Counted from the first letter of the stretch, positions 1 through 9,191 are shown. The stretch is 64,000 nt of DNA from Nocardioides sp. L-11A (GCA_029961745.1 CP124680.1:1364001-1428000), one strand, 5' to 3'. A program made the numbers and translations. The notes: generated by a model from the letters alone, not told the origin.

Positions 1-544
<544 letters not shown>

Positions 545-545
<1 letters not shown>

Positions 546-952
546 TGTTCAAGGTGACCGTCCGCGACCACATCATGATCGCCCACAGCCTGCGGGGGGA
601 GGTGTTCGGACCGGCGCAGCGCCTGCACGGCGCCACCTATGTCGTCGACGCGACCTTCGCCGGACCGGAGCTCGACGCCGACGGGATCCTCGTCGACATC
701 GGCCGGGCCGCCGAGGCGGTGTGCGAGGTGCTCGGCCGGCTGCACTACCGCAACCTCGACGAGGAGGACGCCGTCGCGGACCTCGCCGGGCTGAACAGCT
801 CGACCGAGGTGCTCGCCCGCTGGATCGCCGACCGGCTGGCCGAGCGCGCCCGGGCCGGAGACCTGGGCGCGGGCGGCCGGGCGCTCACCGGGCTCGAGGT
901 GACCCTGCACGAGTCGCACATCGCGCAGGCCGCCTACGAGCGCGCGCTGTGA
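545..952 (+). CDS. 6-pyruvoyltetrahydropterin synthase / QueD-like protein
   Basis: Protein of 135 residues with the T-fold layout of PTPS/QueD: an early HSLRG segment (first zinc His region), a central segment where HYRNLDE precedes a long helix, and a C-terminal [16 protein letters not shown] with the Glu expected to bind the pterin ring. Family members convert dihydroneopterin triphosphate to a pyruvoyl- or carboxy-tetrahydropterin. The ATG at 545 overlaps the preceding stop, and the next gene starts at 949 inside this one's last codons. Tight coupling to a glycosyltransferase points away from housekeeping queuosine synthesis and toward a dedicated modified-pterin or deazapurine product (inference). 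Confidence 0.75.
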
Positions 953-1971
953 CGGTCCATCTCCTCGTGCCCGAGGCCGTCGACGACCCGCGGCGCGCCA
1001 GCGGGGGCAACGTCTACGACCGCCGGCTGGCCACCGGACTGGTCGCGCTGGGCCGCCCGGTGCGCGAGCACCGGATCGGCGCCGTCGGCCTCGACGGCGT
1101 ACTCGCTGACCTGCCTGACGGGGCCGTGGTGCTGATCGACGGGTTGGTCGCGTCGAGCACCGACGTCCTGGTCGCGGCGAGCTGCCGGCTCCGGGTGGCG
1201 GTCCTGCTGCACATGCCGGGCTCCGGGCCGGCGGAGCCCGCGGTGCTGGGGGCCGTCGCCGCCGTCGTGACGACGAGCGGATGGGCGCGCCGGTGGGTGC
1301 TCGACCGGCTTCCCGTCGCGCCCGAGCGCGTGCACGTGGCGGTGCCGGGCGTCGACCCCGGCCCGCCCGTCGCCGGGTCGGCCACCGGGACCGCCCTGCT
1401 CTGCGTCGGGCCCGTCACCCCCGCCAAGGGGTACGACGACCTGCTCGCCGCCCTCGCCGAGGTCCGCGACCTCGCCTGGACCTGCCGGTGCGTGGGGACG
1501 CTCGACCTGGCGCCGCCCTACGCGGCGCGGCTGCGTGACCGCGCGCGCCGGTGCCGGCTCGCCGACCGGATCGACTTCGCCGGCCCGCTGTCGCCGGCCG
1601 GTCTCGACGAGCTCCGCTCGGTGAGCGACCTGGTCCTGGCGCCCTCGCACCGCGAGTCGTACGGCATGGCGCTCGCGGAGGGCCTGGCCCGCGGCCTGCC
1701 GGCGATCGCGACCGACGTCGGCGGCCATCCCGAGGCGCTGGGGAGGGCCGGCGACGGCACCCTGCCGGGCGCCCTGGTACCGGTCGGCGACCCGGCCGCG
1801 CTCGGGCAGGCCCTCCGCGGCTGGCTGGGCGACCCCGCCCTGCGTCAGCGGTGGCGACGGTCCGCCGCGGACCGCGGGGCGCGGCTCGGCACCTGGGAGC
1901 GGACCGCCGCCGAGGTGGCCGGCGTGCTGAACCGGATCGCCCCGCACGCCGTACGCAGGGACGAGGAGTAG
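949..1971 (+). CDS. Family 4 glycosyltransferase
   Basis: GTG start at 949 overlaps the upstream stop, giving 340 residues. GT-B fold: an N-terminal acceptor half with [10 protein letters not shown] near residue 20, and a C-terminal nucleotide-sugar half with [15 protein letters not shown] (linker and first donor strand) and the family signature [27 protein letters not shown], where the two Glu residues of the EX7E motif lie. It likely transfers a sugar to a product of the neighbouring pterin-type enzyme. The acceptor cannot be told from sequence. Confidence 0.8.
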   Translation: MTVHLLVPEAVDDPRRASGGNVYDRRLATGLVALGRPVREHRIGAVGLDGVLADLPDGAVVLIDGLVASSTDVLVAASCRLRVAVLLHMPGSGPAEPAVLGAVAAVVTTSGWARRWVLDRLPVAPERVHVAVPGVDPGPPVAGSATGTALLCVGPVTPAKGYDDLLAALAEVRDLAWTCRCVGTLDLAPPYAARLRDRARRCRLADRIDFAGPLSPAGLDELRSVSDLVLAPSHRESYGMALAEGLARGLPAIATDVGGHPEALGRAGDGTLPGALVPVGDPAALGQALRGWLGDPALRQRWRRSAADRGARLGTWERTAAEVAGVLNRIAPHAVRRDEE

Positions 1972-2032
1972 GGGAGGGGAGGTCGCCATCGACGGGACCA
2001 CGGACCAGGCCGCACGCTGGGCGTGCCTCCGG

Positions 2033-2911
2033 TTGCTCGCCGCCGCGGCGATCCTCGCGGTCCTCGCGGTCCGGCTGGGCGCCGCGCCCTTCGTCGACGG
2101 GCTGCGCCACACCGACCCCCGCGGGCTCGTGGTCGCGCTGGCGGTCACGGCGGCGACGACCCTCTGCTGTGCGCGTCGGTGGAGCCTGATCGCCCACGGG
2201 CTCGGCGTCGGCATCCGGTTCGGGGCGGCGTACCGGACCTGCTATCGCGCCCAGCTCCTCAACGCCACCCTGCCCGGCGGCGTCCTGGGCGACCTGCACC
2301 GCGGCTACCGGCACGGCCGGGACTCCGCGGCCCTGGGCCTCGGCCTGCGGTCGGTGGCCTGGGACCGGGGGAGCGGTCAGGTCGTGCAGGCCGCGCTCGC
2401 GGTGGCCGCCGTACCCCTGCTGCCCGGCGCGCTCCGAGGCTGGGCCGTCGGTGCGCTCGCCGCGGTGCTGACGCTCGCCGTGATCGTCGGGGTGGGGGCC
2501 CGGCGCGAGGCGGCAGCCGCCCTCGGCGGTGTGTGGGCGCGGGTGCTGCTGCTCTCGGCGCTCGCGGCCGGCGCCCACGCGGTCGTGTTCCTGCTCGCCG
2601 CCCGCATCGTCGGCGTGGACCTGCCCACCCCCCGGCTGCTGGCGCTGGCGCTCCTGGTCCTGCTGGCCTCGGCGCTCCCGGTCGGCGTCGCCGGCTGGGG
2701 ACCGCGGGAGGGTGCCGCCGCCTGGGCGTTCGCCGCCGCCGGGCCCGGCGCGGCCACCGGCGTGGAGGTCGCCGTCGTCTACGGCGTGATGTCGCTCGTC
2801 GCGACGCTGCCGGGCATCCTGGTGCTGCGCACCTCGCGGGCGTCGTCCGTCCCGGCGGTCCCGGCGGGGAAGGGAGGCCCGACATGGGCGAGCGGCCCTA
2901 CGTCCTGCTGA
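2033..2911 (+). CDS. Lysylphosphatidylglycerol synthase-type (flippase-like) membrane protein
   Basis: About 292 residues with six to eight hydrophobic segments and the family-like stretches LLNATLPGGVLGDLHRGYR and LPVGVAGWGPREGAAAWAF. These integral membrane proteins resemble the flippase half of MprF and are often found beside glycosyltransferases, where they are assumed to move a glycolipid or glycoside across the membrane. The start is unsure: TTG at 2033 is the first standard codon, but the frame is open further up and a good GGAGG (1974-1982 region) sits in front of an in-frame ATC at 1988. The 3' end overlaps the next gene by 28 bp. Confidence 0.65.
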   Translation: MLAAAAILAVLAVRLGAAPFVDGLRHTDPRGLVVALAVTAATTLCCARRWSLIAHGLGVGIRFGAAYRTCYRAQLLNATLPGGVLGDLHRGYRHGRDSAALGLGLRSVAWDRGSGQVVQAALAVAAVPLLPGALRGWAVGALAAVLTLAVIVGVGARREAAAALGGVWARVLLLSALAAGAHAVVFLLAARIVGVDLPTPRLLALALLVLLASALPVGVAGWGPREGAAAWAFAAAGPGAATGVEVAVVYGVMSLVATLPGILVLRTSRASSVPAVPAGKGGPTWASGPTSC

Positions 2912-3573
2912 GCTGCAGCGTCTCGCTCGACGGCTATCTCGACAGCGCCGGCGAGGAGCGGCTGCTGTTGTCGAACGACGCGGACTTCGACCGGGTCGAC
3001 GAGGTGCGGGCGAGCTGCGACGCGATCCTGGTGGGCGCGGCGACGGTCCGCAACGACGATCCGCGACTGCAGGTCCGCTCCGTCGAGCGCCGTCGGCGCC
3101 GGGTCGCGGCGGGCCTGCCGGTCGGCCCGATCAAGGTCACGCTGACCTCGCGGGGCGACCTCAGCCCCCGGGCGCGCTTCTTCACCCTCGGCGACGGCGA
3201 CAAGCTCGTCTACTGCCCCGACCCGACGGGGCCCGGGCTCGAGAGCCGGATCGGTGGGCTGGCCCAGGTGGTCGCGCTCGGCCCGGACGTGCGGATGGAC
3301 GCGCTCGCCGCCGACCTCGGCGCGCGGGGCGTGCGCCGGCTGATGGTCGAGGGTGGCGGGTCGGTGCACACCCAGTTCCTCACCGCCGGGGTCGCCGACG
3401 AGCTGCAGCTGGTCGTCGCGCCCTTCTTCGTCGGGGACTCCCGGGCCCGGCGGTTCGTCGGCGACGGCGGGTTCCCGTGGTGCGCCGAGCGGCGTGCGGA
3501 GCTCGTCGAGAGCCGGGCGATCGGCGACGTGGCGCTGCTGCGCTACGCGCTGTCGGACCGCTTCGAGAGCTGA
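2884..3573 (+). CDS. RibD C-terminal / dihydrofolate-reductase-like protein
   Basis: 229 residues starting at ATG 2884 within the end of the upstream gene. It has the RibD_C reductase pattern: SVSLDGYLD at the N-terminus, GAATVRNDDPRLQVR (the T-x-R-N-D-P signature of the riboflavin pyrimidine reductase group) around residues 57-72, and LMVEGGGSVHTQFL around residue 150 (the VEGG nucleotide-binding loop). The family reduces a ribosylamino-pyrimidine using NADPH. Here it ends a pterin-type operon, so a pyrimidine or pterin intermediate is the likely substrate. Its last 31 bp overlap the convergent TetR gene. Confidence 0.75.
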   Translation: MGERPYVLLSCSVSLDGYLDSAGEERLLLSNDADFDRVDEVRASCDAILVGAATVRNDDPRLQVRSVERRRRRVAAGLPVGPIKVTLTSRGDLSPRARFFTLGDGDKLVYCPDPTGPGLESRIGGLAQVVALGPDVRMDALAADLGARGVRRLMVEGGGSVHTQFLTAGVADELQLVVAPFFVGDSRARRFVGDGGFPWCAERRAELVESRAIGDVALLRYALSDRFES

Positions 3574-4256
3574 GCGTCCGCCGGGGCGTCGGCCGGGGCG
3601 TCAGCCGGGGAGTCAGCCGGGGCGGCGGCGTGCAGCAGCCCCTCCAGGGCGGTGACGAGGCGGGCTCGGCCGTAACGGTCCGGTTGGTCGAGGGTGAGCC
3701 GGGCGAAGTGCTCGGCGGTGATCAGCACCAGGTGGGCGAGGACGTCGACGTCGACGTCGGGGCCACCGCGTCGGGCGAGGCCGGCCCGCAGGGCATCGGC
3801 GACATAGCCCCGGATCAGCTCCCGGGTCGACTCGATCCGGTCGCGGACGACGGCCGGCGCGTTCCGGGTCAGCCCCAGGACCGGGCGCCACACCTCCGGC
3901 TCGCGCTGGACGACGTCGATCAGCCCGCCGGCCGCCTGCAGGATCCACTGGTCGACCTCGCTCTCGAGGCTGCTGGCCGGCATCAGGCGCAGGGCGGAGG
4001 CCAGGGCCCGGCGCTGGGTGCGGTCGAGGAGCGCCTGCAGGAGCGGCTCGAGGCCGTCGTACGCGTGATAGACGACGGGGCGGGTCACCCCGGCCTCCCG
4101 GGCGATCGCCTCGACGGAGACCTTCTCGTAGCCGTCGCGGACGAGGACCCGCAGCGCCGCGTCGAGGAGGTGCTCGCGCCGCTGCTCGACGGGGAGACGC
4201 TGGGCGTACCGGCGCTTCCGCGGGGGCGTACGGGTGTCCTCCGTCACCTTCCGCAC
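3543..4256 (-). CDS. TetR family transcriptional regulator
   Basis: 237 residues. The N-terminal helix-turn-helix (about residues 25-72) reads RREHLLDAALRVLVRDGYEKVSVEAIAREAGVTRPVVYH, a clear TetR DNA-binding domain. The ligand-binding half ends in a disordered Ala/Asp/Pro repeat tail (A-D-[SA]-P repeated four times). It is divergent from the MpaB-type oxygenase gene at 4338, and two matched palindromes lie in the gap, so it very likely represses that gene and itself. Its last codons run into the RibD-like gene on the other strand. Confidence 0.85.
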   Translation of the reverse strand: MRKVTEDTRTPPRKRRYAQRLPVEQRREHLLDAALRVLVRDGYEKVSVEAIAREAGVTRPVVYHAYDGLEPLLQALLDRTQRRALASALRLMPASSLESEVDQWILQAAGGLIDVVQREPEVWRPVLGLTRNAPAVVRDRIESTRELIRGYVADALRAGLARRGGPDVDVDVLAHLVLITAEHFARLTLDQPDRYGRARLVTALEGLLHAAAPADSPADAPADAPADAQLSKRSDSA

Positions 4257-4261
4257 GATAT

Positions 4262-4299
4262 TGCAGTGCTGTAAATTTCGGCGAACCTACAGGCCTGTA
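4262..4299. promoter_or_regulatory. Two tandem TetR operator candidates
   Basis: Two 12-bp palindromes of identical layout, TGCAGTGCTGTA (4262-4273) and TACAGGCCTGTA (4288-4299), lie exactly 26 bp apart centre to centre in the 81-bp gap between the divergent TetR and oxygenase genes. The second extends to a perfect 14-bp palindrome (4287-4300). Spacing and position fit repression of both genes by the TetR protein. Confidence 0.6.
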
Positions 4300-4337
4300 G
4301 CAAATGACGGGCCAGCGACAGACGAGGGGAGTCCCGG

Positions 4338-5441
4338 ATGCTCGGTCTCAAGACGAGGAAGCAGCTGGCGGCACAGTTCGAGCCGATGGCGGACTACGGG
4401 TTCTTCGGGCCCGACTCGGTCACCTGGAAGGTGTGGGCCCACCCCACGTCGTACGTCCTCGGCTTCGCCCGGGCGGTCACGATCGAGCACTTCGACCCGA
4501 ACCTCGCCGCCGCGGTCGTCCAGTCCGGGGGCGTGAAGTACCGGCCCAACACGCGCTACGGCCGCACGCTGCGCTACTTCGGGATGGTGATGTTCGCCGG
4601 CGCCGAGCAGACCGCCCGTGCTGCCGACGTCCTGGTCAAGGTGCACTCCAAGGCGGTCGGGCACGACCCCGTCACCGGGGGCGAGTACGACGCCAACGAC
4701 GGCGACTCCCAGCTCTGGATCCACGTGACCGCCTGGCACTCGATCCTGTACTGCTACGAGAGGTTCGGCCCCGGCCGGCTCAGCGAGGCCGAGGAGGACC
4801 GCTTCTGGGCCGAGTGCCGCGAAGCGGCCAAGCTGCAGACGATCGACCCCGAGAAGGTCCCGGCGAACCGCGCGGAGGTGCGCGCCTTCTTCGCCGAGTG
4901 GCGCCCGCGGCTGGCGGCCTCCGAGGCGGCCCAGGACATGATCCACTTCATCCTGCCGCTCGCCGTCGCCCTGCCGCCGACCCTGCCGGGCTGGCGTCGC
5001 GCGCTGCTCAGGCCGTCGATCTGGGTGATGAGCAAGGGCGTCGTCTCGACGTACCCCCAGCACCTGCGGGAGATGGCGAACCTGCGCCAGGGGCCGATCA
5101 CCGACGCCCTCGTGCTGTGGCCGAACCGGCTGCTGCACCAGCTCTTCGCGCGCTCGATGAACGCCCGGCTGGCCCTGTTCGGCCTGCTGGCGCCCGCGGC
5201 CGTCGAGATCGCCGCTCCGGCGATCCTGGGCATCCCGCCGCTGAGCGACCGGGTCTGGGGAGTGCGCGAGGCGCAGGAGCACTTCGGCTTCGCGGTCCCG
5301 GGCGAGGCCCACCCCGACGTGCGCGCCAAGCAGCGCGACCGCGTCTTCCGCCAGGGCGAGAAGCCGTCCGACGAGGGACTCGAGGAGTCGCAGCGGCACA
5401 TCGGCTCGATGGATCCGTACCACCCGGGGGTGCCCGCCTGA
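4338..5441 (+). CDS. MpaB/DUF2236-type oxygenase
   Basis: 367 residues from ATG 4338, with GAGGGGA (4324-4330) as ribosome site. The protein matches the DUF2236 (oxygenase MpaB) family by its WKVWAHPTSYVLGFARAVTIEHFDP opening, the RTLRYFGMVMFAGAEQTARA segment, and LWIHVTAWHSILYCYERFG, which carries the conserved His proposed to bind heme in latex-clearing-protein relatives. Exact substrate unknown; the family is linked to oxidation of hydrophobic compounds. The TetR gene next door probably controls it in response to such a compound. A hairpin terminator follows. Confidence 0.75.
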   Translation: MLGLKTRKQLAAQFEPMADYGFFGPDSVTWKVWAHPTSYVLGFARAVTIEHFDPNLAAAVVQSGGVKYRPNTRYGRTLRYFGMVMFAGAEQTARAADVLVKVHSKAVGHDPVTGGEYDANDGDSQLWIHVTAWHSILYCYERFGPGRLSEAEEDRFWAECREAAKLQTIDPEKVPANRAEVRAFFAEWRPRLAASEAAQDMIHFILPLAVALPPTLPGWRRALLRPSIWVMSKGVVSTYPQHLREMANLRQGPITDALVLWPNRLLHQLFARSMNARLALFGLLAPAAVEIAAPAILGIPPLSDRVWGVREAQEHFGFAVPGEAHPDVRAKQRDRVFRQGEKPSDEGLEESQRHIGSMDPYHPGVPA

Positions 5442-5450
5442 TCGGCGCGG

Positions 5451-5477
5451 CCGTGGCTCACATTCGTGCAGCCACGG
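5451..5477 (+). terminator. Hairpin terminator after the oxygenase gene
   Basis: Perfect 8-bp stem CCGTGGCT / AGCCACGG with an 11-base loop begins 10 bases after the oxygenase stop codon. There is no long T run, which is common for actinobacterial terminators. Confidence 0.5.
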
Positions 5478-5573
5478 ACCCTGCTCCTTTCTGAGCCGCA
5501 AGATCTCTTGTCGACGGTGGGGTGTCGGCGTTTCGATGTGCGCGCACCACCCCTTCCATCGAAAGGTTCTTGC

Positions 5574-6392
5574 ATGTTGTCTTCTCGGGTCCACAAGATC
5601 TCCGCCGGAGTCGCGTGCCTCGTCGCTGCCTTCACGGCTGCGGCGGTGTCGACCTCCGCCGGTGCCACCAGCACCGCGGACGTGCCGACGTTCCGTGAGT
5701 TCGAGTCCGCGACGTACGTCGATGTCGACGGTGCCTACGTCGTCAACGGCGACGAGGCCATCAGCACCAGGGCCGAGCTCCGCAGGTTCTACGACCGCAT
5801 GGTCGGCGCCAGGACCAAGGACAACGGCCTGGTCGTCAACACGGTGAGCGGCCGCGACGACAAGTGGAGTGCCGCCCAGGCCGTCAACCTGACCTACTGC
5901 GTCAGCACCCGGTTCGGCAGCCGCCACGCGGACATCGTGGCCGCGATGAGCGCCGGCGCCGGGCTCTGGGAGGCGGCCACGTCGCGGATCGACTTCGTCT
6001 ACGTCCCCGCGCAGGACGCGAGCTGCAACGTCCGCAACGGCAACGTGCTGTTCTCGGTCGAGCCGGTCAGCACCTCGCAGTACATCGCGCGGGCGTTCTT
6101 CCCCAGCACCGCCAAGCGGCAGCGCAACGTCCTCGTCGACGACTCGATCTGGAGCTCCGGCACCTGGGAGCCCGGTGACATCCTCGGGCACGAGCTCGGT
6201 CACGCCCTCGGCTTCCGCCACGAGCACACCCGCCCGGAGGCGGGGACCTGCTTCGAGGACAACAACTGGCGGCCGCTGACGCCGTACGACGCGTCGTCGA
6301 TCATGCACTACCCGCAGTGCAACGGAAGCTCGGCCGACCTGGAGTTCCAGGCGTCCGACGCGGCGGGAGCCCGGGCCCTCTACGGCTCCTGA
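5574..6392 (+). CDS. Secreted matrixin-like zinc metalloprotease
   Basis: 272 residues. Residues 1-32 form a Sec signal (basic start, hydrophobic core, ending near SAGA). The zinc site is HELGHALGFRHEH at residues 206-218, the HExxHxxGxxH signature of metzincins, followed by SIMHYPQC near residue 243, which supplies the Met-turn. The mature protein therefore looks like a small extracellular peptidase. A likely prodomain region lies between the signal and about residue 100. It stands alone on its strand, after a terminator, and has a ribosome site CGAAAGG just upstream of the ATG. Confidence 0.8.
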   Translation: MLSSRVHKISAGVACLVAAFTAAAVSTSAGATSTADVPTFREFESATYVDVDGAYVVNGDEAISTRAELRRFYDRMVGARTKDNGLVVNTVSGRDDKWSAAQAVNLTYCVSTRFGSRHADIVAAMSAGAGLWEAATSRIDFVYVPAQDASCNVRNGNVLFSVEPVSTSQYIARAFFPSTAKRQRNVLVDDSIWSSGTWEPGDILGHELGHALGFRHEHTRPEAGTCFEDNNWRPLTPYDASSIMHYPQCNGSSADLEFQASDAAGARALYGS

Positions 6393-6445
6393 CCGGCACG
6401 GCGGCGTGGACGGGGCTCTCGCTCGGGGGACGCCCCGCCCACGTC

Positions 6446-6481
6446 GCCGACCATGCCGCCGACCATGCCGCCGACCATGCC
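6446..6481. repeat. Three tandem 12-bp repeats ahead of ychF
   Basis: GCCGACCATGCC is repeated exactly three times, with part of a fourth following. It sits in the non-coding gap before ychF, ending about 50 bp before its start. No function is evident. Confidence 0.7.
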
Positions 6482-6533
6482 GCCGTCGCGGCGATGTGAG
6501 CGGCCGGGCCGCGCGGCCATAGAATCGCCCCCC

Positions 6534-7625
6534 GTGGCACTCACCATCGGCATCGTCGGTCTCCCCAACGCAGGCAAGTCGACGCTCTTCAACGCGCTGA
6601 CCAAGAACGACGTCCTCGCGGCGAACTACCCGTTCGCCACCATCGAGCCCAATGTGGGCGTGGTAGGCGTGCCTGACCCGCGGCTCGGCAAGCTCGCCGA
6701 GATCTTCGGGTCCGAGCGGCAGCTGCCCGCGACTGTCGAGTTCGTCGACATCGCCGGCATCGTTCGCGGGGCCTCGCAGGGCGAGGGCCTGGGCAACAAG
6801 TTCCTCGCCCACATCCGCGAGTCGGCGGCCATCTGCCAGGTGACCCGGGTCTTCCGCGACGAGGACGTCACCCACGTCGACGGCGAGGTCAACCCCGGCA
6901 ACGACATCTCCACCATCCAGACCGAGCTGATCCTCGCGGACCTCGAGACGGTGGAGAAGGCCGTCGTCCGGCTGGAGAAGGAGGCGCGCAAGGTCAAGGA
7001 GCTCGCCGCCAACCTGGAGGCTGCTCGCGAGGCGAAGGAAGCGCTCGAGGCGGGTACGCCGATCATCGCCACCTCCATCGACCGCGCCCTGCTGCGTGAG
7101 CTCTCGCTGCTGACCGCCAAGCCGTTCATCTACGTCTTCAACTGCGACGCCGACGAGCTCTCCGACGAGCCCCTCAAGGCGTCGATGCGCGAGCTCGTCG
7201 CCCCCGCCGAGGCGATCTTCCTCGACGCGAAGTTCGAGTCCGAGCTGATCGAGCTCGACGACGAGGAGGCCGCCGAGTTCCTCGCCGAGGCCGGTGTCAC
7301 CGAGCCCGGTCTGGAGGTGCTGGCCCGGGTCGGCTTCGACACCCTCGGCCTGCAGACCTACCTCACCGCGGGCCCCAAGGAGTCGCGCGCCTGGACCATC
7401 GCCAAGGGCGCCACCGCCCCCGAGGCCGCCGGCGTCATCCACACCGACTTCCAGAAGGGCTTCATCAAGGCCGAAGTGGTGTCCTTCGACGACCTCGTCG
7501 CCGCCGGGTCGATGACCAAGGCCAAGGAGGCCGGCAAGGTCCGGATGGAGGGCAAGGACTACGTCATGGCTGACGGTGACGTGGTCGAGTTCCGACACGG
7601 AGCAACAACTTCTAGTAAGAAGTAG
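6534..7625 (+). CDS. ychF: Redox-regulated ATPase YchF with a replaced C-terminus
   Basis: 363 residues from GTG 6534. P-loop GLPNAGKS at residues 9-16, switch II DIAGIVRGASQGEGLGNKFL, a coiled-coil arm around residues 135-170, the guanine-binding-like loop FNCDADE, and a C-terminal TGS domain. YchF is an Obg-family ATPase that binds the ribosome. Almost all YchF proteins end in F-[RL]-F-N-V. Here the last residues read EFRHGATTSSKK because the integrated element starts at 7587-7594. The native ending is found intact at 20278-20301, on the far side of the element. The total length is nearly unchanged, so the fused protein is probably still functional. Confidence 0.95.
   Translation: MALTIGIVGLPNAGKSTLFNALTKNDVLAANYPFATIEPNVGVVGVPDPRLGKLAEIFGSERQLPATVEFVDIAGIVRGASQGEGLGNKFLAHIRESAAICQVTRVFRDEDVTHVDGEVNPGNDISTIQTELILADLETVEKAVVRLEKEARKVKELAANLEAAREAKEALEAGTPIIATSIDRALLRELSLLTAKPFIYVFNCDADELSDEPLKASMRELVAPAEAIFLDAKFESELIELDDEEAAEFLAEAGVTEPGLEVLARVGFDTLGLQTYLTAGPKESRAWTIAKGATAPEAAGVIHTDFQKGFIKAEVVSFDDLVAAGSMTKAKEAGKVRMEGKDYVMADGDVVEFRHGATTSSKK
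7587..7594 (+). other. Left attachment junction (attL)
   Basis: GAGTTCCG marks where ychF sequence stops matching its expected ending. The bases after it encode an alternative tail of about nine residues and a TAG stop, so the element supplies a replacement end for the host gene. Confidence 0.75.
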
Positions 7626-7686
7626 CCGGTGACCCCCTGGCTCCGTGGCTCAGACCGAGCAACGGAGCGCAGGAGGCTCACCACCC

Positions 7687-7968
7687 ATGAACATCGCACT
7701 CAACGAGGTCGCTGCGCAAGCGGTGACCCGCCGTGAGACAGGGCCGACGCCCGTCTGCAGCTGGTGCCCGACCCACGACAGCACCGCGGGAGCGCCGCGA
7801 GTGCTGGTCGTCTGGAAGCACGACGTGTGCCGCGGTCAGTGCTGGTGCGGCGGCGCCGGCCACTACACGTGGTCGTGTCAGGACCACATCGAGCGTGAGG
7901 TCTCCGACCTGACGGCGCTCGGTCTGGTGCCGGTTCTCACCATGACGACGATCGGTGCTGACCGGTGA
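7687..7968 (+). CDS. Small Cys-rich protein upstream of integrase
   Basis: 93 residues from ATG 7687, chosen because a perfect AGGAGG lies at 7671-7676. Cysteine pairs CSWC (residues ~18-21) and C-x3-C-x-C (~41-47), and a later CQDH, suggest one or two zinc-binding knuckles. It is the first gene inside the element, and its stop overlaps the integrase start (GTGA at 7965-7968), so the two are co-translated. It could be a DNA-binding directionality factor or a regulator of integration, but no family is recognised. Confidence 0.55.
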   Translation: MNIALNEVAAQAVTRRETGPTPVCSWCPTHDSTAGAPRVLVVWKHDVCRGQCWCGGAGHYTWSCQDHIEREVSDLTALGLVPVLTMTTIGADR

Positions 7969-9191
7969 CCCGCCGGGAGAGTCAGCGCACGCCGCTGCCG
8001 CCCGTGTGGGTTCGCGCGATCGACGGCTGGCGGGAGCACCTGCACCGCAAGGAGCTCGCGGAGAGCACCGTTGCCGGCTACCTCCTGCATGTCGAGTGGC
8101 TCGCCGTCGCGGTCGGACTCGGAGTAGGTGTCGGCACGCCGTGGTCCGTCACGTCCCTCCACATCGGTGAGTGGGTCGGTGCGCAGTCTTGGTCTGAGGT
8201 GACGCGGCGCAAGGTGCTGGTCTCCCTCCGTGCCTTCTACGCCTGGGCTGTCGGCGCCGGTCACCTCGAATGGGCGCCGACGGCAGGCGTGCCCCGGTCT
8301 CAGCCACGGCGCCCGGGACCCACGCCGAAGAGGGCCGCGGTTGGCTGGTGGCCGTCGATCGAGCAGCACCTGACGTCGTGCCGCGCCCGCGCCATGCGAC
8401 CCGGGAGCGTCGAGGTGCGCCGGCACTACCTGACGATGCTGGCCGAGGTGTCCGCCGATCCGTGGCGGGTCACAACGACGCAGCTGGAGGCTTGGCTCGC
8501 CAATCCAGAGTGGGGCCCCGCAACCAAGAAGTCCGCCCGGACCCAGGTCCGGGAGTTCTACCGCTGGTCGGTCCGCGAAGGTCTGATCGACGCATCGCCA
8601 GCCGACCCGATCGAGCCGGTGCGCGTACCTCGCGGCCTGCCGCGGCCGGCGAACGACGCGACCGTGCGGGAGGCACTGGCCGGCGCAGACGAGCGGATCC
8701 GCCTCATGCTGCTCCTGGGTGCGCACGCGGGACTGAGGGTGAGCGAGATTGCCGGACTCGTCTGGTCGAACGTGACCACGACGCGCCTCATCGTGACGGG
8801 CAAGGGCGGACACACGAGGCTGGTGCCGATCGCCGCCGGCAGCACGCTCTCCACGGCGCTCGCAGCCGCACGCCGCCGGCAGGAGCGCGGCGAGCACGCG
8901 AGGTGGTCTGAGAGCGACGCGTCGTACGACGTGGGCACGTGGGTGTTCCCGTCCTCGCAGGGAGGGCACCTGACCGGGCCACATGTCGGCAAGCTCATGC
9001 GTGGGGCCCTGCCCGGCGACGTGACCGCGCACCAGTTGCGACACCGGTTCGCCACGCGCGCGTACGGCGCCACGCGAGACCTGCGAGCAGTGCAAGAGCT
9101 GCTGGGACACGCGATGCCCGAGACGACGGCGCGCTACGCGGCGGTTGCCGACGGCGCGCTCCTCGCCGCGGTCGTCGGGGCGGGGGAGTGA
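7965..9191 (+). CDS. Tyrosine recombinase (phage-type integrase) with two core-binding domains
   Basis: 408 residues from GTG 7965. The catalytic domain has Arg258 (AGLRVSEI), the GKGGHTRLVPI beta-hairpin Lys, His356 and Arg359 (HQLRHRF), His382 (LLGH) and nucleophile Tyr391 (RYAAV), so it looks active. Ahead of it are two SAM-like core-binding segments: about residues 12-100 (ESTVAGYLLHVEWL to LRAFYAWAVGAGHLEWAP) and 130-222 (PGSVEVRRHYLTML to VREFYRWSVREGLIDASP). Most integrases have one. It is coupled to genes on both sides through GTGA overlaps. Whether it or the serine integrase made the ychF insertion is open; the short junction match favours the latter. Confidence 0.9.
   Translation: MTRRESQRTPLPPVWVRAIDGWREHLHRKELAESTVAGYLLHVEWLAVAVGLGVGVGTPWSVTSLHIGEWVGAQSWSEVTRRKVLVSLRAFYAWAVGAGHLEWAPTAGVPRSQPRRPGPTPKRAAVGWWPSIEQHLTSCRARAMRPGSVEVRRHYLTMLAEVSADPWRVTTTQLEAWLANPEWGPATKKSARTQVREFYRWSVREGLIDASPADPIEPVRVPRGLPRPANDATVREALAGADERIRLMLLLGAHAGLRVSEIAGLVWSNVTTTRLIVTGKGGHTRLVPIAAGSTLSTALAAARRRQERGEHARWSESDASYDVGTWVFPSSQGGHLTGPHVGKLMRGALPGDVTAHQLRHRFATRAYGATRDLRAVQELLGHAMPETTARYAAVADGALLAAVVGAGE

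Noticed and set aside
4287..7598. Minus-strand open frame of over 1,100 codons across ychF and the oxygenase
   Set aside because: High-GC antisense shadow: composition is Gly/Arg/Asp-rich and it covers three strong genes on the plus strand.
7587..7700. tRNA gene as integration target
   Set aside because: No cloverleaf at either end; the ychF ending explains the site fully.
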